DNA from: Solilutibacter pythonis
Lineage (GTDB): Bacteria; Pseudomonadota; Gammaproteobacteria; Xanthomonadales; Xanthomonadaceae
Assembly (NCBI RefSeq): GCF_003697345.1
Contig: NZ_RFLY01000007.1
Location: forward strand, 62,001-126,000
Direction: 5' to 3'
Length of the DNA stretch: 64,000 bases
In this document: one piece after another, positions 40,777 through 48,525 of the stretch
Position numbering within the stretch: the stretch's first letter is position 1
How the letters are laid out: every line of letters starts with the position of its first letter
The notes under the pieces: generated by a model
Databases searched by the model: none
The model's input: only the letters and a program-made list of their open reading frames with translations
Told to the model about the DNA's origin: nothing
Program-made: the position numbers and the translations under genes

Positions 40777-41541
40777 ATGCGCGACGCCGGATTCCTGTTG
40801 ATTTCGCTGCGCCCAAGCGGCGAGCACGCCCCCCTGCGCCGGCTGGCCGCGCGCCACGGTGGCCGGGTACTGGCGATGTCGCCCTGGCGTATCCGCGCAT
40901 GCGACGACGAAGACACACGAACCGCCCTGGCCGAAGCGCTGGCCTGCCCGCGGACGCTGTTCACCAGCCCGGCGGCGGTACGGGCCGCGCACGCGCTGCG
41001 GCCATTGCCATGCGAAAGCGGGCGGAAGCACTTCGGCATCGGCGAAGGCACCCGACGCGCCCTGCAACGCGCGGGCATCGTCCAGACCCAGGCCCCGACG
41101 CGGATGGACAGCGAGGGCCTGCTGGCCCTGCCCGCCTTCACCGCGCTGACGGCGGGGGACGAAGTCGGCCTGATCACCGCGCCGGGCGGGCGCGGTGAAA
41201 TCTTCCGCCAACTCACGGCGCGCGGAATACGCGTCCGCCGCGCCGACGTCTACCGGCGCGAACCGCGCGCCCTGGCCCCGGCCGGCATCGCGCGGCTGCG
41301 CGCGGCGCTGGGCGATACCGCGTTGCCGGTGGCCATCGCCCTCTCCAGCGGCGAAGCCTTCGGCCAGTGGCTGGCGCAACTGCCCGACGACCTCGCGGAA
41401 CGGCTGCGCCGGCGCGCCACGGTGATCGCCGCCAGCGCGCGGCTGGCGCAACTCGCGCGCGAGCACGGATACCCGCGCGTGAACATGGCCGCCAGCGCGC
41501 GGCCCCGCGACCTGCTGGCGGCCATCCAGCCATCGGCGTAA
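40777..41541 (+). CDS. hemD: Uroporphyrinogen-III synthase
   Basis: A 254-residue HemD-family protein that closes hydroxymethylbilane to uroporphyrinogen III in haem synthesis. The family is weakly conserved; the two-domain Rossmann-like pattern, the LFTSPAAVRAAHAL segment, the GEGTRRALQRAG segment and DVYRREPRA are the recognisable parts. It is not next to hemC here. The ATG is preceded by TCCAAT-GGCCGC with no ribosome site, so a leaderless message is likely. Confidence 0.85.
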   Translation: MRDAGFLLISLRPSGEHAPLRRLAARHGGRVLAMSPWRIRACDDEDTRTALAEALACPRTLFTSPAAVRAAHALRPLPCESGRKHFGIGEGTRRALQRAGIVQTQAPTRMDSEGLLALPAFTALTAGDEVGLITAPGGRGEIFRQLTARGIRVRRADVYRREPRALAPAGIARLRAALGDTALPVAIALSSGEAFGQWLAQLPDDLAERLRRRATVIAASARLAQLAREHGYPRVNMAASARPRDLLAAIQPSA

Positions 41542-41600
41542 TACGGAAAGACGCCCCCCCCGCCGCCGCGTGGAAACGGGCCGGGGAAGCAACGCGCCCG

Positions 41601-41720
41601 GCCCCGCGTCCACATGCCAAGCCCTCACGGCGGGATGAAGCCAGACCGACCAGCCCCCCTCACCCTGCTTGAGCCGCGTCCACATGCCGGAGCCGCCGGC
41701 GGGATGAAGCCCCGACACGC
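41601..41720. repeat. 70-bp-spaced direct repeat between hemD and the DUF2782 gene
   Basis: CCGCGTCCACATGCC...GGCGGGATGAAGCC occurs twice, 70 bases apart. The sequence lies between two convergent gene ends and is the fifth local duplication of this size in the window. Confidence 0.65.
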
Positions 41721-41745
41721 GCCGGGCGGCTTCATCCATACGCGC

Positions 41746-42015
41746 TCACCAGCTGTAAAGCTTGTAATAGACGCCCGGCAGATCACCCGGCTTGCTGTCG
41801 AAACGGCCATCGCCATTGCGATCGACCAGGTAATAGGACACACCACGGCGCGGCGTGATCTTGACCATCCGCAACATGCCGCCGACGCGGTACTCCTCCA
41901 CCACGTCGCCATTGCCTTCGGTGCGCACCGTGACCTGCGCGCCCTCGGGCGGACGCGGCGTGCCGGCGCAGGCGGCCAGCGCCAGCGGGATCGAAAGCAG
42001 GACGCCCTTGTTCAT
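41746..42015 (-). CDS. DUF2782 domain small exported protein
   Basis: An 89-residue protein with a short signal ending in LALAACAG, so it may be a lipoprotein. The mature part (VTVRTEGNGDVVEEYRVGGM, YYLVDRNGDGRFD) matches DUF2782, which is commonly found next to polA in gammaproteobacteria, as here (divergent). Function unknown. An ATG 15 bases upstream is possible but adds a non-signal-like extension. Confidence 0.8.
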   Translation of the reverse strand: MNKGVLLSIPLALAACAGTPRPPEGAQVTVRTEGNGDVVEEYRVGGMLRMVKITPRRGVSYYLVDRNGDGRFDSKPGDLPGVYYKLYSW

Positions 42016-42085
42016 CGCATACCCCATCATCTCGGCCGCCCGTATTACAGCATGGCCGGCGCGGCCCCGAGCGTATCATCGCCGC

Positions 42086-44839
42086 ATGAAAAAGCTCGTG
42101 CTGATCGACGGTTCCTCCTATCTCTACCGCGCCTTCCACGCACTGCCGCCGCTATCGAACGCGCAGGGCGAGCCCACCGGCGCGCTGTTCGGCGTGGTCA
42201 ACATGCTGCGCGCGCACTTGAAGGAGGCGCCGGACTACATCGCCTTCGTGATGGACGCCAGCGGCCCCACCTTCCGCGACCAACTGGACCCCGAATACAA
42301 AGCCAACCGCCCGCCGATGCCCGACGACCTGCGCGCGCAGGTCGAACCGCTGATGCAAATCGTCGCCGCGCTCGGCCTGCCGATCCTGCGCGAGACCGCA
42401 GTGGAAGCCGACGACGTGATCGGCACGCTGGCGTTGCAAGCGGCCGCGGCCGGCGCCGAGGTGGTCGTCTCCACCGGCGACAAGGACATGGCGCAACTGG
42501 TGCGTCCGCACGTCACGCTGGTCAACACCATGAGCGGCGGCCGGCTCGACGGCGACCAGGCGGTATTCGAGAAATTCGGCGTGTATCCGCGGCAGATCGT
42601 CGATTACCTCTCGCTGGTCGGCGACAAGGTCGACAACATTCCCGGCGTGGACAAGTGCGGGCCGAAGACCGCGGCCAAATGGCTGGCCGAATACGACACG
42701 CTCGACGGCGTGATCGAACATGCCGGCGCGATCAAAGGCAAGATTGGCGAGAACCTGCGCGCGGCGCTGGACCGGCTGCCGCTGAACCGCCAGCTCGCCA
42801 CCATCCGCACCGACCTGAAGCTGCCCGAACGCTTCGACGCGCTGGCCTTGCGGGAACGCGACGCCGAAGCATTGCGCACGCTGTATACGCGCTACGGCTT
42901 CAACCAGGCGCTGAAGGAACTTGAAGGCGGCGCGGCGGCCGAGCCACTGGCGAAACTGCCCACGCCCGCGCGCGGTTTCGTCGCCGCGCCGACGATGGCG
43001 GACACCTCGGAACTCGACCCGGCGCTGACGGTGGCCGGCGAATACGACACCGTGCTGAGCCGCGAACGGCTCGACGGCTGGTTGGAACGGCTCGACGCCG
43101 CCGACGCCTTCGCCTTCGATACCGAAACCGACAGCCTGGACGCCATGCGCGCCCAACTGGTCGGCATCAGCCTGTCGGTCGCGCCCGGCCGCGCCTGCTA
43201 CATCCCGCTGGCGCACCGCGCGCCCGGCGCGCCGGCGCAATTGCCACTGGAGGAAGTACTGGCGGCGCTACGCCCGTTCCTGGCCGACCCACGCAAAAGG
43301 AAGATCGGCCAGCATGGAAAATACGACCTGCACGTGCTGCGCCGCCACGGCATCGAAGTACGTGGCTATACCGAGGACACCCTGCTGCAAAGTTTCGTGC
43401 TCGACTCCGGCCAGCGCCACGACATGGACTCGCAGGCCAAACGCGTACTCGGCCTCGACACCATTCCCTACAGCGCCGTCGCCGGCAAGGGCGCCAAGCA
43501 GATTTCATTCGCCGAAGTCGCCATCGACGACGCCACCCGCTACGCGGCGGAGGACGCCGACATCACCCTGCGCCTGTGCCGCGCACAATCACCGAAACTC
43601 GCCGCCGCGCCGGCGCTGGAAAAGGTCTACCGCGACATCGAGATGCCACTGGTGCCGGTGCTCGAACGCGTCGAGGCCAACGGCGTACTGATCGACGGCG
43701 AAGAATTGCGCCGGCAATCCGCCGATCTTGGCAAGCGCATGCTGGACGCGCAGCGCAAAGCGACGGAAATCGCCGGGCGCACCTTGAACCTGGATTCCCC
43801 CAAGCAACTTGCCGCCCTGCTTTACGACGAACTGAAGCTGCCGGTGCTGGTCAAGACCCCGGGCGGCGCCCCCTCGACCAACGAAGAGGCGCTGGAGGCC
43901 ATCGCCGACCAGCACGAACTGCCGCGCGTGATCCTCGACTATCGCGGCCTGGCGAAACTGCGCGGCACCTATACCGACAAGCTGCCGGAGATGGTCAACC
44001 CCGACACCGGCCGCGTACACACCAGCTATCACCAGGCGGGCGCGGCCACCGGACGGCTGGCTTCCTCCGACCCCAACCTGCAAAACATCCCGATCCGCAG
44101 CGAGGACGGCCGCCGCATCCGCCGCGCCTTCGTGGCGCCGCCGGGCAGGAAACTCGTCGCCTGCGACTACTCGCAGATCGAGCTGCGCATCATGGCGCAC
44201 CTCTCCGAAGACCCGGCGCTGATCACCGCCTTCGAGCGTGGCGACGACATCCACCGCGCCACCGCCGCCGAGGTCTTCGGCAAACCCATCGCCGATGTGA
44301 GCGCCAACGAGCGCCGCGCCGCCAAGGCGATCAACTTCGGCCTGATCTACGGCATGAGCGCCTTCGGGCTGGCGCGGCAACTGGGCGTGCCGCGCGCCGA
44401 GGCGCAGGATTACATCGCGCTGTACTTCACCCGCTACCCCGGCGTGCGCGACTACATGGAGCGCACCCGCGAGCAGGCGCGCGGCCAGGGCTTCGTCGAA
44501 ACCGTGTTCGGCCGGCGGCTGTACCTGCCCTACATCCACTCGCGCAACCAGGCCCAGCGCGCCGGGGCCGAGCGCGCGGCGATCAACGCGCCCATGCAGG
44601 GCACCGCCGCCGACATCATCAAACGGGCGATGGTGGCGATCGACGGCTGGCTGGCCGCTCACCGCGAGCACGCGCTGATGATCCTGCAAGTTCACGACGA
44701 ACTGGTGTTCGAAGCCGACGAGTGCTTCCTCCCCGCATTGGTCGAAGGCGTCACCGCGCGCATGACCGGCGCCGCCGAGTTGCGGGTGCCACTGGTGGTC
44801 GATTGCGGCACCGGGATCAACTGGGACGAAGCCCATTGA
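42086..44839 (+). CDS. polA: DNA polymerase I
   Basis: A 917-residue Pol I with all three activities. The 5' nuclease domain covers about residues 1-300. The 3'-5' exonuclease has both metal residues (Asp345 and Glu347 in FDTETDSL), so proofreading should be intact. The polymerase has motif A at DYSQIELRIMAHLSED (Asp694) and the late motif C QVHDELVFE. It fills gaps in repair and replaces RNA primers. TATCAT-CGCCGC-ATG at the start suggests a leaderless mRNA. An sX13-like small RNA follows on the same strand. Confidence 0.98.
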   Translation: MKKLVLIDGSSYLYRAFHALPPLSNAQGEPTGALFGVVNMLRAHLKEAPDYIAFVMDASGPTFRDQLDPEYKANRPPMPDDLRAQVEPLMQIVAALGLPILRETAVEADDVIGTLALQAAAAGAEVVVSTGDKDMAQLVRPHVTLVNTMSGGRLDGDQAVFEKFGVYPRQIVDYLSLVGDKVDNIPGVDKCGPKTAAKWLAEYDTLDGVIEHAGAIKGKIGENLRAALDRLPLNRQLATIRTDLKLPERFDALALRERDAEALRTLYTRYGFNQALKELEGGAAAEPLAKLPTPARGFVAAPTMADTSELDPALTVAGEYDTVLSRERLDGWLERLDAADAFAFDTETDSLDAMRAQLVGISLSVAPGRACYIPLAHRAPGAPAQLPLEEVLAALRPFLADPRKRKIGQHGKYDLHVLRRHGIEVRGYTEDTLLQSFVLDSGQRHDMDSQAKRVLGLDTIPYSAVAGKGAKQISFAEVAIDDATRYAAEDADITLRLCRAQSPKLAAAPALEKVYRDIEMPLVPVLERVEANGVLIDGEELRRQSADLGKRMLDAQRKATEIAGRTLNLDSPKQLAALLYDELKLPVLVKTPGGAPSTNEEALEAIADQHELPRVILDYRGLAKLRGTYTDKLPEMVNPDTGRVHTSYHQAGAATGRLASSDPNLQNIPIRSEDGRRIRRAFVAPPGRKLVACDYSQIELRIMAHLSEDPALITAFERGDDIHRATAAEVFGKPIADVSANERRAAKAINFGLIYGMSAFGLARQLGVPRAEAQDYIALYFTRYPGVRDYMERTREQARGQGFVETVFGRRLYLPYIHSRNQAQRAGAERAAINAPMQGTAADIIKRAMVAIDGWLAAHREHALMILQVHDELVFEADECFLPALVEGVTARMTGAAELRVPLVVDCGTGINWDEAH

Positions 44840-44971
44840 CGCCTTCAATCAAAAATGAACACGCTGCTCCCCGCATCTTTTTTGAACGGGTGCTGAACAA
44901 AATAGCCGATAGATATTTTATCGCCGGAGCGGTTCAGGAATTGTCCATCTACCGGATGGTCTACTTGTCCC

Positions 44972-45094
44972 CGTGACAGATGCAACGTCTGTCACTGGAT
45001 CGCTTCCCTCCCCTGAAGCAGATCCCGGAACGGCATCCCTCCCCAGATCCGTTCCAACCCCTCGCCCCGCCGGCCCCCTCCGGCGGGGTTTTTT
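44972..45094 (+). ncRNA. sX13: sX13-like small RNA downstream of polA
   Basis: About 123 bases fold into consecutive hairpins. GTGACAGA/TCTGTCAC is at 44973-44995. GCTTC/GAAGC with loop CCTCCCCT is at 45002-45019. GGAACGG/CCGTTCC with loop CATCCCTCCCCAGAT is at 45027-45055. A terminator follows at 45065-45094. Two loops display C-rich CCTCCCC, complementary to Shine-Dalgarno sequences. Size, C-rich loops and position after polA agree with my memory of Xanthomonas sX13, an Hfq-independent regulator. A TGG-TCTACT extended -10-like element ends at 44965. The AT-rich bases 44840-44970 hold no gene. Confidence 0.7.
45065..45094 (+). terminator. Strong Rho-independent terminator after polA and the small RNA
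   Basis: CCCCGCCGG/CCGGCGGGG, a perfect nine-base stem with a six-base loop, is followed by TTTTTT. It should end both the small RNA and any polA read-through. Confidence 0.9.
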
Positions 45095-45136
45095 ATGCGC
45101 TTAAGCTAAGCGCCCGCTCCCGCCCGAAGTGCCGCC

Positions 45137-45685
45137 ATGTCCGACCTGCTGCAACTCTCCGCGCCGTGGTGGCATTTCGTGTTGCGCGCGCTGGTCATCT
45201 ATCTGCTGGTGATCGGGCTGATCCGGGTCTCCGGCAAGCGCGCGGTGGGCCAGTTCACCCCGTTCGACCTGGTGCTGCTGATCCTGATCGGCAACGCGGT
45301 GCAGAACGGCCTGAACGGCGGCGACAACTCCCTGACCGGCGCCTTCATCCTCGCCGCCTGCCTGGTGGCGCTCAACTACGCGGTGGCCTGGGCCAGCGCC
45401 CGCTGGCACGGCTTCGAGCGGTGGATCGAAGGCGATCCGGTGGTGCTGGCGCGCAACGGCGAGATTTTCGAGAACGTGCTGAAGCGCGAACTGGTCAGCC
45501 ACGAGGATCTGCGCGAAGCCCTGCGCATCAACAACATCGCCCACGTCGGCGACATCGGCGTGGCGATCCTGGAGACCAACGGCAGCATCAGCGTCCTGCC
45601 CAGGGAAAGTCTGGCCGCCAGCCAGCCGCTGCACCGCCCGCACCACCGCCGACGCAAGCGCAGGCCCCAGTTGCCGCGGACCTGA
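45137..45685 (+). CDS. DUF421 (YetF-type) membrane protein
   Basis: A 182-residue protein with three N-terminal membrane spans and a C-terminal soluble DUF421 domain. The conserved RVSGKRAVGQFTPFDLVLLI, NGEIFENVLKRELVS and NGSISVLP segments are all present. Family function is unsettled. The C-terminus ends in a His/Arg/Lys-rich tail (HRPHHRRRKRRPQ) that may be disordered. It lies directly after the small-RNA terminator. Confidence 0.88.
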   Translation: MSDLLQLSAPWWHFVLRALVIYLLVIGLIRVSGKRAVGQFTPFDLVLLILIGNAVQNGLNGGDNSLTGAFILAACLVALNYAVAWASARWHGFERWIEGDPVVLARNGEIFENVLKRELVSHEDLREALRINNIAHVGDIGVAILETNGSISVLPRESLAASQPLHRPHHRRRKRRPQLPRT

Positions 45686-45692
45686 GCACGGC

Positions 45693-46565
45693 TCAGCCCA
45701 GCACGATGCGGGGATCGGCATCGGCCGGGCAGTCGACGTAGGTGACATCGATGCCATGCGCCCCCAGCACCGCCGCCAGTTGGCGTTGACGCGCCTCGAA
45801 ATAGCCACGCATCCGTTCCAGCCGCGCCGGCTCGGCTTCCACGGGCGCGTAGCGCCGGCGCCAAGCCAGGTCGGAGAACAGGGCGATGCGGACCTCGCCG
45901 TCCTTGAAGCGCAACAGCGGCTCCGGCGGCGCATCCAGCCAGACCTCCTCCCCTGGCGCCAGCAACGCGGTCTCGATCAGCGGCCACAGCGGTTCCAGCC
46001 CCATGTGCCGGTACTGCAAGGCGGTCATCGCGGCGAGATCGTGGACGGTCAGGTAGCGGGCGTGTTCGATCCGGCTGGCGAAGGCGGCCTGGGCTTGCAG
46101 CGCGGTCTCGGAGCGGGCCATGCCGCGGTCAAGCAACGAGGCTTCCAGCTCCGCGCCCACCGCCGCCGCGTCTTGCCCGGCCAGCAGCAGCGGCAGCACC
46201 CGCAGCGTACCGCCCTGGAAGGCCGCATCGGCATGCAGCGGCTGCGGGACGTCTTCGCCATCGGCGCCGAAGGCGATGATACGCGGCCCGCCGCCGCGGC
46301 CGGGCGCGCGCAGACGCAGTTCGTGCAATCGGCGATGCACCGGCCAGCCCGGACGCAGCACCTCGGCGGGGTCGAAGTGCGCGCCCAGAAGCAGCAGGTC
46401 GAGACTGGCGACTGCCGGCACCAGAAGCGCCAGGTCGTGGCCGATGCGCTCGGCCAGTTGGCCCGCTTCCTGCTGCGCCAGCGCGGGATGCGGCGGCGGC
46501 GCGTCGGGCATCCACTCCAGCGCCATCAGCGCCAGCACGGAAAGATCGGGATCGGGGGCAGCCAT
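45693..46565 (-). CDS. Conserved hypothetical protein, 290 residues
   Basis: I do not recognise a family. The protein is acidic, Leu- and Ala-rich, with no signal peptide or membrane span. It has a patterned N-terminal half (LLLLGAHFDPAEVLRPGWPV, PRIIAFGADGEDVPQP) and a more charged C-terminal half (LLRFKDGEVRIALFSDLAWR, LERMRGYFEARQRQLAAVLG). Codon usage matches its neighbours and the frame is clean, so it is probably a real cytoplasmic protein. It is convergent with DUF421 and divergent from fadI, so it is a single-gene unit. Confidence 0.65.
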   Translation of the reverse strand: MAAPDPDLSVLALMALEWMPDAPPPHPALAQQEAGQLAERIGHDLALLVPAVASLDLLLLGAHFDPAEVLRPGWPVHRRLHELRLRAPGRGGGPRIIAFGADGEDVPQPLHADAAFQGGTLRVLPLLLAGQDAAAVGAELEASLLDRGMARSETALQAQAAFASRIEHARYLTVHDLAAMTALQYRHMGLEPLWPLIETALLAPGEEVWLDAPPEPLLRFKDGEVRIALFSDLAWRRRYAPVEAEPARLERMRGYFEARQRQLAAVLGAHGIDVTYVDCPADADPRIVLG

Positions 46566-46640
46566 CGCGTGGCAAGACCTTCAAACGGGCGTTAGACTCG
46601 CATTCTAATCCGTGCGATAGCGCATGGTTCGAGGAAACGC

Positions 46641-47918
46641 ATGTCTGCCAAACGTCCCGTCGCCATCCTGGGCGGCACTCGCATTCCCTTCTGCCGCCAG
46701 AACACCGCCTACGCCGACATCGGCAACTTCGGCCTCTCGGTACGCACGCTCGGCGCGCTGGTCGAGACCTTCGGCCTCCAGGGCCAACAGCTCGGCGAAG
46801 TGGCGATGGGCGCGGTCATCAAGCACTCCAGCGACTGGAACCTCGGCCGCGAAGCCGCGCTGTCCTCCGGCCTGTCGCCGTTGACGCCCGGCATCACCCT
46901 GCAGCGCGCCTGCGGCACCTCGCTCGACACGATCATCCACATCGCCAACAAGATCGCCATGGGGCAGATCGAATCGGGCATCGGCGGCGGTTCGGACACC
47001 ACCTCGGACGTGCCGATCGTCTACGGCGAAAAACTGCGCCGCGCGCTGCTGGCCGCCAACGCGGCCAAGACGCTCGGCGGCCGGCTGGCCGCGTTCAAGC
47101 GCTTCCGCCCCGGCTGGCTGAAGCCCTCGTTCCCCGGCGTGGCCGAGCCGCGCACCGGCAAGTCGATGGGCCAGCATTGCGAGGACATGGCGAAGGAATG
47201 GCAAATCGGCCGCGAGGCGCAGGACGCACTGGCGGCGGCCTCGCACCAGAAGCTCGCGGCGGCTTACGAACGCGGCTTTTTCGATGACCTGGTGGTGCCG
47301 TTTCGCGGTGTCCGGCGCGACAACATCCTGCGCCCGGATTCCAGCATCGAGAAACTCTCGACGCTCAAGCCCGCCTTCGACAGAAGCTCCGGCCGCGGCA
47401 CGCTCACCGCCGGCAACTCCACCCCGCTCACCGACGGCGCGGCGGCCTGCCTGCTCTCCAGCGCCGAATGGGCGCAGGCGCACGGCCTGCAACCGCTGGC
47501 GTGGCTGCGCGACGCGCAGGTGGCGGCGGTGGATTTCGTCGGCGGTGAGGGCCTGCTGATGGCGCCGACGGTCGCCGTGCCGGAAATGCTGGCGAGGAAC
47601 GGCCTAGCCTTGCAGGATTTCGATTTCTACGAAATCCACGAAGCCTTCGCCGCCCAGGTGCTGTGTACGCTGGCCGCGTGGGAAAGCGAGGATTACTGCA
47701 AGAACCGCCTCGGCCTGACCGGCGCGCTCGGCCCGATCGATCCGGCCAGGCTCAACCCGAACGGCTCCTCGCTCGCCACCGGGCATCCATTCGCGGCCAC
47801 CGGCGCGCGCATCGTCGCGACCGCCGCCAAGGAGCTGGCCCAGCGCGGCGGCGGCCGCTGCCTGATCTCGATCTGCACGGCGGGCGGGATGGGCGTGGTG
47901 GCGATCCTCGAACGCTGA
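46641..47918 (+). CDS. fadI: Acetyl-CoA C-acyltransferase, FadI type
   Basis: A 425-residue thiolase of the FadI branch. It cleaves 3-ketoacyl-CoA in fatty-acid beta-oxidation. Nucleophilic Cys91 is in LQRACGTSLD, the active His lies in EIHEAFAAQ and GHPFAATGAR, and the second Cys in CTAGGMG. GAGGAAACGC before the ATG is a good ribosome site, and TAGACT at 46593-46598 a likely -10. No fadJ partner is adjacent; instead a nuclease-like gene overlaps its stop by one base. Confidence 0.93.
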   Translation: MSAKRPVAILGGTRIPFCRQNTAYADIGNFGLSVRTLGALVETFGLQGQQLGEVAMGAVIKHSSDWNLGREAALSSGLSPLTPGITLQRACGTSLDTIIHIANKIAMGQIESGIGGGSDTTSDVPIVYGEKLRRALLAANAAKTLGGRLAAFKRFRPGWLKPSFPGVAEPRTGKSMGQHCEDMAKEWQIGREAQDALAAASHQKLAAAYERGFFDDLVVPFRGVRRDNILRPDSSIEKLSTLKPAFDRSSGRGTLTAGNSTPLTDGAAACLLSSAEWAQAHGLQPLAWLRDAQVAAVDFVGGEGLLMAPTVAVPEMLARNGLALQDFDFYEIHEAFAAQVLCTLAAWESEDYCKNRLGLTGALGPIDPARLNPNGSSLATGHPFAATGARIVATAAKELAQRGGGRCLISICTAGGMGVVAILER

Positions 47919-48460
47919 TGGACGCCTTCGAGCAGCTGGTCGCCGGGCTGCTCGAACGTCGTGGCTGGTGGGTCCGCGCGGGCTACAAGGTCGCACTCAC
48001 CCGCGACGAGAAAATCGCCATCGGCCGGCATTCCGCGCCACGCTGGGAAATCGATCTGCTGGCCTACCGGGGCGCGGAAAACCGCTTGCTGGCGGTGGAA
48101 TGCAAGTCCTACCTGGATTCACGCGGGGTGACGAGGCGCGGCTTCGACGGCAGCGACCCGAAACGCGCCGGGCGATACAAGCTGTTCAACGATGCGCCAC
48201 TGCGCCAGATCGTGCTGAACCGCCTGCGCCTGCAACTGACCGCCGCCGGCGCGGTGGCCGAGAACGCCCAGCCGCAACTGGCCCTGGCCGCCGCGCGTAT
48301 CGCCAGCGCCGCCGACCGCGACTGGCTGCGCGCGCACTTCGCCGCGCAGGGCTGGCGGCTGTTCGACGATGAGAGCATCCGCGCCGATCTGCGCACCGTG
48401 GCCGGCGATGGCTACGAGAACCAGGTAGCCGCCATCGCAGCGAAAATCCTGCTGCGCTGA
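47918..48460 (+). CDS. PD-(D/E)XK nuclease-like protein
   Basis: A 180-residue protein with the core of the restriction-endonuclease-like fold: an N-terminal Glu (FEQLVAGLLERRGW), then EIDLLAYRG followed by LAVECKSYLDS. The order E...D...ECK is that of Mrr/NERD-like nucleases. It stands alone with no methylase or helicase partner. The ATG overlaps the fadI stop (TGATG), so expression is coupled to fadI, an unexpected pairing. Function unknown; DNA or RNA cleavage is an inference from the fold. Confidence 0.7.
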   Translation: MDAFEQLVAGLLERRGWWVRAGYKVALTRDEKIAIGRHSAPRWEIDLLAYRGAENRLLAVECKSYLDSRGVTRRGFDGSDPKRAGRYKLFNDAPLRQIVLNRLRLQLTAAGAVAENAQPQLALAAARIASAADRDWLRAHFAAQGWRLFDDESIRADLRTVAGDGYENQVAAIAAKILLR

Positions 48461-48525
48461 GGCACGGGCGCACCACGGCACCGACCCTCTACCATGTCGC
48501 CCTCCGCCCCGCTCCTGGCCCTTCG

